Source: Chloroflexota bacterium (lineage in GTDB: Bacteria > Chloroflexota > Anaerolineae > Promineifilales > Promineifilaceae). From it: a DNA stretch of 5,214 bases. The stretch lies in the NCBI GenBank assembly GCA_008501785.1, contig QQUD01000217.1, positions 1 through 5,214 on the forward strand. Direction: 5' to 3'. The first letter of the stretch is position 1, and each line of letters opens with the position of its first letter. The notes under the pieces were generated by a model. It was not told where the DNA came from and made no database searches. It worked only from the letters and a program-made list of their open reading frames with translations. Below are positions 1-4,932 of the stretch, piece by piece. The translations under genes were made by a program, and so were the position numbers.

Positions 1-364
1 TGCGCTTCATCTCTTCTTGAATAATGAACAATCGTTTCCCTTGATTCACCAATCCGCCCATAAAAACTTGAATCAAAAATGGTTCACGGTTTGTTGGTGC
101 TGGCAACGGCGTAGACAACCAGGTGCGCATCTCCACTTTGCCCGCTTCATTGATATGATACACTTTTCGATTGGGTCGATCTTCTTGATGGATCACTTCT
201 TTACTAACCCAACCAGCCTTTTCAAGTTGATTGAGTGTGCGGTAAATTTGCCCCTGATCAGCAGGCCAAAAGTGCTGCACAGATTGATCGAAGGCCTGCT
301 TCAGATCGTAGCCTGTCATAGACCGATAAGATAAAAAACCAAGAATTGCGTGTTTTAATGACAT
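1..364 (-). CDS. PadR-family transcriptional regulator, C-terminus cut by window edge
   Basis: The minus-strand reading frame, open from a start codon at 364-362 to the window edge, gives 121 residues beginning MSLKHAILGFLSYRSMTGYD. This is the typical PadR N-terminus: 'hxxhIL.hL....hTGYdL' (residues 3-21), followed by a winged-helix domain with the hallmark 'GQIYRTLNQLEKAGWV' (38-53) and a wing of the form 'RPNRKVYHINEAGK' (63-76). Residues about 93-121 begin the helical dimerisation domain of PadR proteins of the Vir_act_alpha_C type. Family members are usually about 170-190 residues, so some 50-60 residues lie outside the window. PadR proteins are dimeric cytoplasmic repressors, often controlling detoxification or efflux genes and themselves; the effector cannot be read here. 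GGAA lies about 10 nt upstream of the start, a weak ribosome site. The gene is divergent from the DeoB-DeoC gene, 357 bp away, and I see no evidence that it controls that gene. Family call is firm; target unknown. Confidence 0.9.
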   Translation of the reverse strand, partial: MSLKHAILGFLSYRSMTGYDLKQAFDQSVQHFWPADQGQIYRTLNQLEKAGWVSKEVIHQEDRPNRKVYHINEAGKVEMRTWLSTPLPAPTNREPFLIQVFMGGLVNQGKRLFIIQEEMKR

Positions 365-392
365 TTGAATCGTTCCATATCTGTTTATGCTA

Positions 393-412
393 ATATATGA
401 CTAATCATATAT
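393..412. promoter_or_regulatory. Probable PadR operator (inverted repeat over the -10)
   Basis: ATATATGA (393-400) and TCATATAT (405-412) are perfect 8-bp inverted arms around the 4-bp spacer CTAA. AT-rich dyads overlapping the promoter of the regulator's own gene are typical of PadR autorepression. The dyad and its position are seen directly; binding by this protein is inferred. Confidence 0.6.
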
Positions 413-432
413 AAGATCAGTCACCTTGTCAA
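404..432 (-). promoter_or_regulatory. Promoter of the PadR-family gene
   Basis: On the minus strand, TTGACA (432-427) is separated by exactly 17 bp from TATGAT (409-404), a consensus -35 and near-consensus -10. Transcription would begin near 397, giving a leader of about 33 nt before the start codon at 364. The -10 lies in the right arm of the inverted repeat at 393-412, so a bound repressor would block RNA polymerase. Confidence 0.72.
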
Positions 433-449
433 GGATCAAATTCAAGCTG

Positions 450-629
450 ATAGAGAATTCAATTAAAGTTCGGACAATAAACAACACGCTCTTCAAAATA
501 TCCCAACAATATTCCTCATTCGTAATCGTGATCGTCATTCGTGATCGTGATCGAATGTGAAACCGATTACGATTACGATTACGAAAACGAAAACGAATGA
601 ATTGTCCGGTTTTAAATTGACCCCTCTAT
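450..629. mobile_element. MITE-like non-coding element with imperfect terminal inverted repeats
   Basis: The two ends are inverted copies. CGGACAAT (471-478) matches ATTGTCCG (601-608) perfectly, and the match extends outward through TCAATTAA/TTAAATTGA to TAGAG (451-455) and CTCTA (624-628). Aligning the outer 30 bp of each side gives about 22 matches. Between them lie two opposed blocks of hexamers (516-553 and 564-600) that can fold back on each other. There is no credible ORF. Size (about 180 bp), terminal repeats and lack of coding fit a miniature inverted-repeat element. TA dinucleotides at both ends (451-452, 627-628) would suit a Tc1/mariner/IS630-type target, but that is only a suggestion. 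It could also be a dispersed structural repeat that never moved by transposase. Exact borders are uncertain. Confidence 0.5.
516..600. repeat. Opposed tandem hexamer blocks (TNNTCG / CGANNA) forming a large imperfect hairpin
   Basis: The left block (516-553) reads TCATTCG followed by TAATCG, TGATCG, TCATTCG, TGATCG and TGATCG. The right block (564-600) is the reverse complement of a block of the same grammar: TCATTCG, TTTTCG twice, TAATCG three times. The loop is about 10 nt (554-563). Every unit keeps the TCG, while the middle bases drift among AA, GA, AT and TT. The hairpin is therefore built from repeat units and is not a simple palindrome. It forms the core of the MITE-like element. Confidence 0.65.
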
Positions 630-632
630 AAT
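602..632 (+). promoter_or_regulatory. Possible promoter of the DeoB-DeoC gene
   Basis: A perfect TATAAT stands at 627-632, just at the right end of the MITE-like element. The best upstream hexamer is TTGTCC (602-607), 4 of 6 matches with a long 19-bp spacer, inside the terminal repeat. Transcription would start near 639, leaving a leader of about 80 nt that contains the dyad at 674-689. The -10 is good and the -35 is weak, so this is a candidate only. Confidence 0.35.
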
Positions 633-673
633 TTCTTCAGGTTCACAAAGGTGATAAAATGGAGCAATAGGTG

Positions 674-689
674 TGATGCAAGCGCATCA
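674..689. promoter_or_regulatory. Small dyad in the DeoB-DeoC leader, possible operator
   Basis: TGATGC (674-679) and GCATCA (684-689) are perfect 6-bp inverted arms with the 4-nt spacer AAGC, 33 bp before the start codon at 722. It could be an operator for a sugar or nucleoside regulator or a short RNA hairpin. It does not match a cre site well, and I cannot name a binding protein. Confidence 0.3.
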
Positions 690-711
690 TATCGAATGAG
701 TAAATCTTTCC

Positions 712-716
712 GAGGA
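712..716 (+). promoter_or_regulatory. Ribosome binding site of the DeoB-DeoC gene
   Basis: GAGGA, 5 nt before the ATG at 722, is the only good site near the N-terminus. It supports this start, which also matches the usual phosphopentomutase N-terminus (a few residues, then the '[13 protein letters not shown]' strand). Confidence 0.7.
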
Positions 717-721
717 ATATC

Positions 722-2638
722 ATGAAAATAAATCGAGTAATCGTTATCGTACTAGACAGCGTGGGCATTGGTGAACTACCAGATGCCGCAGAATATGGCG
801 ATGTAGGCAGTAACACGCTTGGCAATATTGCCCGAGTTGTTAACGGCTTAAAGCTGCCAAATCTGGAGGCGATGGGGCTTGCCAATATCGCCGCCATCCA
901 AGGAATGACACCACAGCTTGAGCCAACGGCCGTTTACGGCAAAATGGCCGAAGTCTCCCCAGGCAAAGACACCACCACCGGGCATTGGGAGCTGATGGGC
1001 GTGCAGTTAGAACGGCCGTTTCCCCTCTACCCCAACGGATTTCCACCCAAAGTGATGGAATCATTCGAAGCCGCCATTGGTCGCGGCACATTGGGCAACT
1101 ACCCAGCTTCCGGCACCGAAATCATCAAAGAGTTGGGCGTAGAGCATATGGAAACCGGCAAACCCATCATCTACACCTCTGGCGATAGCGTTTTCCAAAT
1201 TGCCGCGCACGAAGAAATCATCCCCATTGACGACCTGTACGACATGTGCCACAAAGCGCGTACACTGCTGCGCGGCGAACACGAAGTCAGCCGCGTGATT
1301 GCGCGACCATTTGTGGGTCAACCGGGCAGCTTCGACCGCACCGCCAACCGGCACGACTACTCTGTCGCGCCGCCTCCAACCGTGATGGACGCACTCAAAG
1401 ATGCAGGGTTGATGGTCTACGCCGTCGGCAAAATCCAAGACATTTTCGACGGCAAAGGCACCACAGAGTACATCTACACAAAATCCAACATGGACGGCGT
1501 AGACAAAACGCTGACAGCCCTGCGCGAACAAACAGATCGCGGCCTCATCTTCACCAATCTAGTTGATTTTGACGCCAAATTCGGTCATCGCAACAACTCA
1601 GACGGCTATGCGAATGCGCTGGTTGAATTTGACCAACGCCTGCCTGAACTGCTAGACGCCCTTGCGGAAGATGACATGCTCATCCTCACCGCCGATCATG
1701 GCAATGACCCCACCTACCCTGGCACAGATCACACACGTGAATACGTGCCGATCCTGATCACTGGTGAGCATGTACGCGATGGGGTAAATCTAGGGGTTCG
1801 CAGCACGTTTGCTGACCTGGCAGCAACGATTGCCGATGTGTTTGGGGTGAAACGGCCGTCTTCCGGACGCAGTTTCAAATCCGACATCATCGAATCTCCC
1901 GAAACCGCCACCCATCAAGAACTGCTTGAGCTTATTCAAGAGGATCTCACACTTATCGCAGGTATCGTCGATCACACCCTGCTGCGCCCCGATGCCACCG
2001 AAGATGACATCGAAACACTTTGTGCAGAAGCCAAACAGTACAACTTTGCCTCTGTTTGCATTAATCCCACCCACGTTCGTTTTGCGGCCCGTCAACTGGC
2101 AGGCTCCGATGTCAAGGTGTGTACGGTTATCGGATTCCCACTTGGTGCCACCACCACCAGCGACAAAATCCAAGAAACCCAACGTGCCATCGCTGGGGGC
2201 GCAACCGAAATCGACATGGTGATCAACATTGGGGCCATGAAAGACCATGAAAACCAATTTGTCGAACGTCAAATTGCCTCAGTTGTGCATGAAGCCCATC
2301 GCGGCGGCGCACTCTGCAAAGTGATCATCGAAACCGCCCTGCTCACCGACGACGAGAAAGAGCGCGTCTGCCGCTACGCAGCCCGCGCCGGAGCCGATTT
2401 TGTGAAAACGTCAACTGGCTTCAGCAAATGGGGGGCCACAGTGGAAGATGTGGCGTTGATGCGACAAGTTGTAGGTCCCAAAATTGGCGTGAAAGCATCT
2501 GGCGGTGTCCGTTCACTAGACGATGCATTGACGATGATCAAAGCTGGAGCCAATCGCATCGGTGCCAGCAGCGGCGTGGCGATTGTTGAAGAAGCATTGA
2601 CTGGCAAGAAACAAGATTCGGGCAAATCTGGGTATTAA
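722..2638 (+). CDS. deoB-deoC: Bifunctional phosphopentomutase / deoxyribose-phosphate aldolase (DeoB-DeoC fusion)
   Basis: This 638-residue cytoplasmic protein joins two enzymes that act one after the other in deoxynucleoside salvage. Residues 1-390 are a full-length phosphopentomutase of the alkaline-phosphatase superfamily, interconverting (deoxy)ribose-1- and -5-phosphate. Aligned by eye to the Bacillus enzyme, it keeps metal ligands D12, D284, H289, D325, H326 and H337, the phospho-threonine T84 in GKDT, and D155 in the substrate site. Residues about 409-628 are a class I deoxyribose-phosphate aldolase that cleaves deoxyribose-5-phosphate into glyceraldehyde-3-phosphate and acetaldehyde. 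It has the Schiff-base lysine K562 in VKTSTGF, partner lysine K591 in VKASGGVR, D498 in EIDMVINI, and the phosphate loops GGVR and GASSGV. An approximately 18-residue Glu/Thr-rich linker (391-408) joins them. There is no stop, frameshift or ATG/GTG/TTG codon between residue 391 and the aldolase motif IVDHTLL, so a separate DeoC is unlikely. GAGG at 712-715 sets the start. Families are certain; the fusion is read directly. Confidence 0.95.
   Translation: MKINRVIVIVLDSVGIGELPDAAEYGDVGSNTLGNIARVVNGLKLPNLEAMGLANIAAIQGMTPQLEPTAVYGKMAEVSPGKDTTTGHWELMGVQLERPFPLYPNGFPPKVMESFEAAIGRGTLGNYPASGTEIIKELGVEHMETGKPIIYTSGDSVFQIAAHEEIIPIDDLYDMCHKARTLLRGEHEVSRVIARPFVGQPGSFDRTANRHDYSVAPPPTVMDALKDAGLMVYAVGKIQDIFDGKGTTEYIYTKSNMDGVDKTLTALREQTDRGLIFTNLVDFDAKFGHRNNSDGYANALVEFDQRLPELLDALAEDDMLILTADHGNDPTYPGTDHTREYVPILITGEHVRDGVNLGVRSTFADLAATIADVFGVKRPSSGRSFKSDIIESPETATHQELLELIQEDLTLIAGIVDHTLLRPDATEDDIETLCAEAKQYNFASVCINPTHVRFAARQLAGSDVKVCTVIGFPLGATTTSDKIQETQRAIAGGATEIDMVINIGAMKDHENQFVERQIASVVHEAHRGGALCKVIIETALLTDDEKERVCRYAARAGADFVKTSTGFSKWGATVEDVALMRQVVGPKIGVKASGGVRSLDDALTMIKAGANRIGASSGVAIVEEALTGKKQDSGKSGY
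925..934. repeat. Iterated palindrome copy 1 (AACGGCCGTT)
   Basis: Perfect 10-bp palindrome inside the phosphopentomutase domain, read as Thr-Ala-Val in PTAVYGK (residues 68-74). Member of a family of eight in this window. Confidence 0.85.
1011..1020. repeat. Iterated palindrome copy 2 (AACGGCCGTT)
   Basis: Perfect 10-bp palindrome, 86 bp after copy 1 and read in a different frame, giving Arg-Pro-Phe in LERPFPL (residues 96-102). Confidence 0.85.
1851..1860. repeat. Iterated palindrome copy 3, one base changed (AACGGCCGTC)
   Basis: The 8-bp core ACGGCCGT (1852-1859) is intact and the outer T is C. It encodes Lys-Arg-Pro-Ser near the end of the phosphopentomutase domain (residues 377-380), perhaps a decayed copy or a precursor. 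Confidence 0.55.
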
Positions 2639-2655
2639 TTACCCTTCCCAAATGC

Positions 2656-2673
2656 CCCAAAATGAATTTTGGG
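2656..2673. terminator. Hairpin after DeoB-DeoC, possible terminator
   Basis: CCCAAAA (2656-2662) pairs with TTTTGGG (2667-2673) around a TGAA loop, 18 bp after the stop codon. No T-run follows on the plus strand, so intrinsic termination is uncertain. Confidence 0.3.
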
Positions 2674-2705
2674 TCTGCCAGATCAAACATGTTTTCAGAC
2701 TCAGA

Positions 2706-2723
2706 CGTCGAATTCATTCGACG
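2706..2723. repeat. Palindrome with 8-bp arms in the convergent spacer
   Basis: CGTCGAAT (2706-2713) and ATTCGACG (2716-2723) are perfect inverted arms with TC between them. It is the second of three palindromes in the 137-bp spacer between convergent genes. No known site is recognised. Confidence 0.45.
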
Positions 2724-2741
2724 GCAAAGATTGCAACATAG

Positions 2742-2771
2742 TGTAGGGACATGGCCTGCCATGTCCCTACA
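2742..2771. terminator. Strong hairpin between convergent genes, possible bidirectional terminator / dispersed palindromic repeat
   Basis: TGTAGGGACATGGC (2742-2755) and GCCATGTCCCTACA (2758-2771) are perfect 14-bp inverted arms with CT between them, ending 4 bp before the lipoprotein stop codon. The position between convergent genes suits termination for both strands, although neither side has a proper T-run. The GTAGGGnC...GnCCCTAC form resembles intergenic palindromic repeats I recall from several bacterial genomes, so it may be a repeat-family copy that serves as a terminator. Confidence 0.5.
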
Positions 2772-2775
2772 AAAT

Positions 2776-3204
2776 TCAATTCGCTTCGCACCAAAACTGC
2801 ATTTCAGCACCCGATGTCGGATGATAACTGTAGTTTAGTCCTGTAAAACCATGTCCACCAACGAACTGATTTTGCGGACCGCTATTGAGATTGAGTTGGT
2901 AGAGGGTGGAGTGGAAAACGGCCGTTTCATCTCCCGCACTCGTCACCCACACCCGCAGCGCTCGCTCATTGTTCAACTCACCTGCGCTGTACGCCGCATG
3001 AAACTCCAAATCCGTAAAAGCTACTGTTTGCTCTGAATCGCTGTCGCCAAACGCAATTGATTCTTCCCGCTCAATGGGTTGGCTAACGCCAGCCCGATAT
3101 GCCACCGTACAGGCGATGGCTTCGGATTTAGGGGGTGAGGAAACGGCCGTTTCTCCCCCACAGGCTACCAGCAACAAACCCAACAAAACAAAAAACCATT
3201 TCAT
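2776..3204 (-). CDS. Small predicted lipoprotein of unknown function
   Basis: The product has 142 residues. It starts with a short signal peptide (MKWFFVLLGLLL, residues 1-12) and a lipobox LVAC (12-15), so C15 would be lipidated and the protein anchored to the membrane facing outward. Glycine at +2 and a low-complexity GGETAVSSPP tether follow. The rest looks like one small beta-rich domain with two further cysteines (C32 and C139), which could form a disulfide closing its ends. I do not recognise the family. AGGAGGG (3212-3218), 7 nt before the ATG, gives an excellent ribosome site and fixes the start. It lies 26 bp downstream of the thioesterase gene and is probably co-transcribed, but that does not reveal a role. 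Two copies of the iterated palindrome fall in it, both read as Glu-Thr-Ala-Val (residues 18-21 and 92-95). Confidence 0.8.
   Translation of the reverse strand: MKWFFVLLGLLLVACGGETAVSSPPKSEAIACTVAYRAGVSQPIEREESIAFGDSDSEQTVAFTDLEFHAAYSAGELNNERALRVWVTSAGDETAVFHSTLYQLNLNSGPQNQFVGGHGFTGLNYSYHPTSGAEMQFWCEAN
2916..2927. repeat. Iterated palindrome copy 4 (AAACGGCCGTTT)
   Basis: Perfect 12-bp palindrome in the lipoprotein gene, read on the minus strand as Glu-Thr-Ala-Val-Phe (residues 92-96). Confidence 0.85.
3140..3153. repeat. Iterated palindrome copy 5 (GAAACGGCCGTTTC)
   Basis: Perfect 14-bp palindrome, read on the minus strand as Glu-Thr-Ala-Val-Ser just after the lipidated cysteine. Flanking GGGGG (3131-3135) and CCCCC (3155-3159) extend the dyad outward across a short bulge. 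Confidence 0.88.
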
Positions 3205-3211
3205 AACACAT

Positions 3212-3218
3212 CCCTCCT
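3212..3218 (-). promoter_or_regulatory. Ribosome binding site of the lipoprotein gene
   Basis: AGGAGGG on the minus strand, 7 nt from the ATG at 3204, is the strongest Shine-Dalgarno in the window. It sits in the 26-bp gap after the thioesterase stop, consistent with translation from a shared transcript. Confidence 0.75.
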
Positions 3219-3230
3219 AATGCTTTATTT

Positions 3231-3680
3231 CTACTTACGCTTTAACAAAACATTTATAGATTTCGCCTGAGCCAACTTGGCCCCATCATCCCGCAGCACA
3301 TCGGCCACAAACGTCAATTCACGCTCATGTTGCCCTTCAAAGGTGGCAACGACAGTAATATTTTCAATGTTTGCCGAGACAGGTCGCAAATAATTAACTT
3401 CCATCGTTTTGGTGACGTTGGGAGCCGCAACCATAAAGCTCAAAGGACCAATAGCATTATCGATTGCCGTGGCAATCATGCCTCCTTGCATGTAACCCAT
3501 TGGATTTTGGTAACGTTTTTGCACCGGGAAACGCACAGTTAAGGTCTTTTCTACCAGGTTAATGTCTATAAATTCCCCTTCCATCTCGGTGAAAATTGGG
3601 GGTGGCAGCTGCAATTTGCCACTAGCCATGAGGTCACTCATGTGCTGAATTAATTCTGGGGGTAATTTCGATAAATCCAT
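3231..3680 (-). CDS. PaaI-type hotdog-fold thioesterase
   Basis: This 149-residue protein is the usual size for a single hotdog domain. The diagnostic stretch YQNPMGYMQGGMIATAIDNA (57-76) matches the PaaI/THEM2 group: N59, the GG of the helix start (66-67) and the catalytic-type acid D74 hold the spacing seen in human THEM2 (N50, G57-G58, D65). The histidine of the common HGG motif is glutamine here (Q65), a substitution found in some family members. Later strands 'TMEVNYLRPV' (92-101) and the C-terminal sheet are also typical. Such enzymes hydrolyse acyl- or aryl-CoA thioesters in the cytoplasm, normally as dimers or tetramers; the substrate cannot be told from sequence. AGGAAG, 5 nt before the ATG, supports the start. 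It is the first gene of a probable two-gene unit with the lipoprotein. Confidence 0.9.
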   Translation of the reverse strand: MDLSKLPPELIQHMSDLMASGKLQLPPPIFTEMEGEFIDINLVEKTLTVRFPVQKRYQNPMGYMQGGMIATAIDNAIGPLSFMVAAPNVTKTMEVNYLRPVSANIENITVVATFEGQHERELTFVADVLRDDGAKLAQAKSINVLLKRK

Positions 3681-3722
3681 CGTTACTTCCTAATATAATG
3701 TTTGAGATTTTTTTCACGAAAG

Positions 3723-3728
3723 ATTATA
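3723..3728 (-). promoter_or_regulatory. Possible -10 element for the thioesterase-lipoprotein unit
   Basis: The minus strand reads TATAAT (3728-3723), a perfect -10, giving a leader of about 35 nt before the start at 3680. The -35 position (about 17-18 bp upstream) falls in the flank of palindrome copy 6 and matches poorly. Confidence 0.4.
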
Positions 3729-3747
3729 AGAAAAAGTGAGGGAACGC

Positions 3748-3761
3748 GAAACGGCCGTTTC
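3748..3761. repeat. Iterated palindrome copy 6 (GAAACGGCCGTTTC)
   Basis: Perfect 14-bp palindrome in the divergent spacer between the thioesterase and 6-phosphogluconate dehydrogenase genes, the one clearly non-coding copy. It lies just upstream of the candidate -10 for the minus-strand unit, so it could affect that promoter. Confidence 0.88.
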
Positions 3762-3910
3762 CCCAAACCACCTCATTACTCATCACACATTCAGCCCCAA
3801 ATCACGCCGTCAGGTAATGAAAGGAACCTTACACAGCGTCAAGATGCAGGGTGCAAGGGGCAATAGGCAAGGAAGAAATGAAAGCCTTGCTCTCCAACAC
3901 CTTGCCACAA

Positions 3911-3937
3911 TTTACACAAAAACTAATAAACTAAAAT
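3911..3937 (+). promoter_or_regulatory. Possible promoter of the 6-phosphogluconate dehydrogenase gene
   Basis: TTTACA (3911-3916) and TAAAAT (3932-3937) each match 5 of 6 consensus bases but are only 15 bp apart; TTGCCA (3902-3907) is an alternative -35 for a poorer -10. The AT-rich stretch just before the gene fits a promoter, but the exact pair is unsure. Confidence 0.35.
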
Positions 3938-3950
3938 ATAACGCTTTAAA

Positions 3951-3955
3951 AAGGA
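3951..3955 (+). promoter_or_regulatory. Ribosome binding site fixing the gnd start
   Basis: AAGGA, 8 nt before the ATG at 3964. The frame stays open upstream to 3736, but only the 3964 start has this site and begins directly at the Rossmann-fold strand MDIAMIGLGKMG. The extension is therefore rejected. Confidence 0.75.
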
Positions 3956-3963
3956 TACAACTT

Positions 3964-4872
3964 ATGGACATTGCAATGATTGGACTGGGGAAAATGGGTG
4001 CCAATATGACAAAACGCTTGCTGCAAGGTGGGCATCGTGTAGTGGTTTCAGATTTGAATGAAGAGGCAGTGAAAACGGCCGTTTCCGCAGGCGCAGTCGC
4101 CGCCAATTCCATGGACAACATTGCCCAAAAGCTGTCAACACCTCGTACAGTTTGGGTGATGGTGCCATCCGGCAACCCCACCGAAGGCGTCATCAACAGC
4201 CTCGCCACTATTTTAGATACCGGCGATGTCGTTATTGACGGCGGCAACAGCAACTACAAAGATACCATGCGTCGTGGCGAGATGCTTGCCGAAAAAGGCA
4301 TTCAATTTGTCGATGTTGGCACAAGTGGCGGCGTTTGGGGCTTAACCGAGGGATACAGCATGATGATTGGCGGCTCGCCTGAAGCGGTCCAACTCGTCAG
4401 CCCTGCGTTGAAAACGTTGGCACCTGGTGTGGACAAAGGCTGGGGTCATGTCGGACCCAGCGGCTCCGGCCACTTTGTAAAAATGATTCACAACGGCATC
4501 GAATATGGGCTAATGCAAGCCTATGCCGAAGGGTTTGAAATCATGAAAGCAAAGGAAACCTTCGGGCTAGACCTGCACCAAATCGCGGAAATCTGGCGAC
4601 ACGGCAGCGTGGTTCGCTCTTGGCTGCTCGACTTAACCGCCAATGCCCTATCCGGCGATCAAGAACTGACCGACATCGAACCGTGGGTGGCCGACAGCGG
4701 CGAAGGTCGCTGGACTGTTTTTGAAGCCATCGACCTGGACGTACCTGCCCCCGTTATTACCCTAGCGCTCCAATCTCGCTTTGTCAGCCGCGAAGAAGAT
4801 TATTACGCCGCACGTTTGCTGGCAGCCATGCGAAATCAGTTTGGTGGGCATGCAATTAAGAAGGCGAATTAG
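3964..4872 (+). CDS. gnd: 6-phosphogluconate dehydrogenase, decarboxylating, short form
   Basis: This 302-residue cytoplasmic enzyme oxidises and decarboxylates 6-phosphogluconate to ribulose-5-phosphate, giving NAD(P)H. The Rossmann domain opens with GLGKMG (7-12). The acidic D30 at the end of the second strand, in place of the Asn-Arg-Thr that grips the NADP phosphate, suggests NAD preference, as reported for the short (about 300-residue) enzymes. The substrate motifs IDGGNSNYKD (91-100) and TSGGVWG (120-126) are present. Catalytic K173 and E180 lie in GHFVKMIHNGIEYG (169-182), with H176 and N177 beside them. It lacks the C-terminal repeat of the long (about 470-residue) form, as expected for the short subfamily, and is not truncated. 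It is transcribed alone, divergent from the thioesterase and convergent with the LrgB-like gene. The palindrome copy at 4073-4084 encodes K37-V40. Family certain; cofactor inferred. Confidence 0.95.
   Translation: MDIAMIGLGKMGANMTKRLLQGGHRVVVSDLNEEAVKTAVSAGAVAANSMDNIAQKLSTPRTVWVMVPSGNPTEGVINSLATILDTGDVVIDGGNSNYKDTMRRGEMLAEKGIQFVDVGTSGGVWGLTEGYSMMIGGSPEAVQLVSPALKTLAPGVDKGWGHVGPSGSGHFVKMIHNGIEYGLMQAYAEGFEIMKAKETFGLDLHQIAEIWRHGSVVRSWLLDLTANALSGDQELTDIEPWVADSGEGRWTVFEAIDLDVPAPVITLALQSRFVSREEDYYAARLLAAMRNQFGGHAIKKAN
4073..4084. repeat. Iterated palindrome copy 7 (AAACGGCCGTTT)
   Basis: Perfect 12-bp palindrome in the dehydrogenase gene, read as Lys-Thr-Ala-Val-Ser (residues 37-41) in a surface helix after the second Rossmann strand. 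Confidence 0.85.
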
Positions 4873-4932
4873 CATGTCAGCATTTCAGGCAGTCAGCAAG
4901 TCAGCTTCTTCTGGCTGAAATGCTGACATGCT
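4871..4932. terminator. Large hairpin with 18-bp arms overlapping the gnd stop codon
   Basis: AGCATGTCAGCATTTCAG (4871-4888) is repeated as a perfect reverse complement at 4915-4932, with a 26-nt loop. The left arm starts at the second base of the TAG stop. The loop repeats the TCAGCA word of the arm in direct orientation (4893-4898, with TCAGC again at 4901-4905). A short TTTT (4941-4944) follows 8 nt after the stem, so it probably ends gnd transcription. It may also protect the 3' end of the transcript, or be a dispersed repeat copy. Confidence 0.5.

Noticed and set aside
17..334. Plus-strand 105-codon open frame at the left edge
   Set aside because: It is the antisense shadow of the PadR-family gene, whose minus-strand translation has clear family motifs. 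The plus-strand product shows none.
516..600. CRISPR-like repeat array
   Set aside because: Units are 6-7 bp, contiguous, degenerate and in two opposed blocks. There are no spacers of uniform length.
674..689. CcpA-type cre site upstream of DeoB-DeoC
   Set aside because: The dyad lacks the central CG and the spacing of the cre consensus, so it is kept only as an unnamed dyad.
1061..1531. Long minus-strand open frames within the DeoB-DeoC gene (also 1790-2272 and 2374-2625)
   Set aside because: They lie opposite a fully conserved coding sequence, have no family motifs and arise from codon bias of the true frame.
1892..2008. An independent start for a separate DeoC
   Set aside because: No in-frame ATG, GTG or TTG occurs between the end of the phosphopentomutase and the first aldolase motif, and no suitably placed ribosome site is seen.
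3736..3963. A 76-residue N-terminal extension of 6-phosphogluconate dehydrogenase
   Set aside because: The family starts at the MDIAMIGLGKMG strand and a good ribosome site lies just before 3964. The extension is low-complexity, contains palindrome copy 6, and overlaps the likely promoter.
3681..3963. Possible gene or RNA in the 283-bp divergent spacer
   Set aside because: Apart from palindrome copy 6 and promoter-like sequences near each end, I see only purine-rich and low-complexity sequence, with no stable structure or conserved RNA motif recognised.
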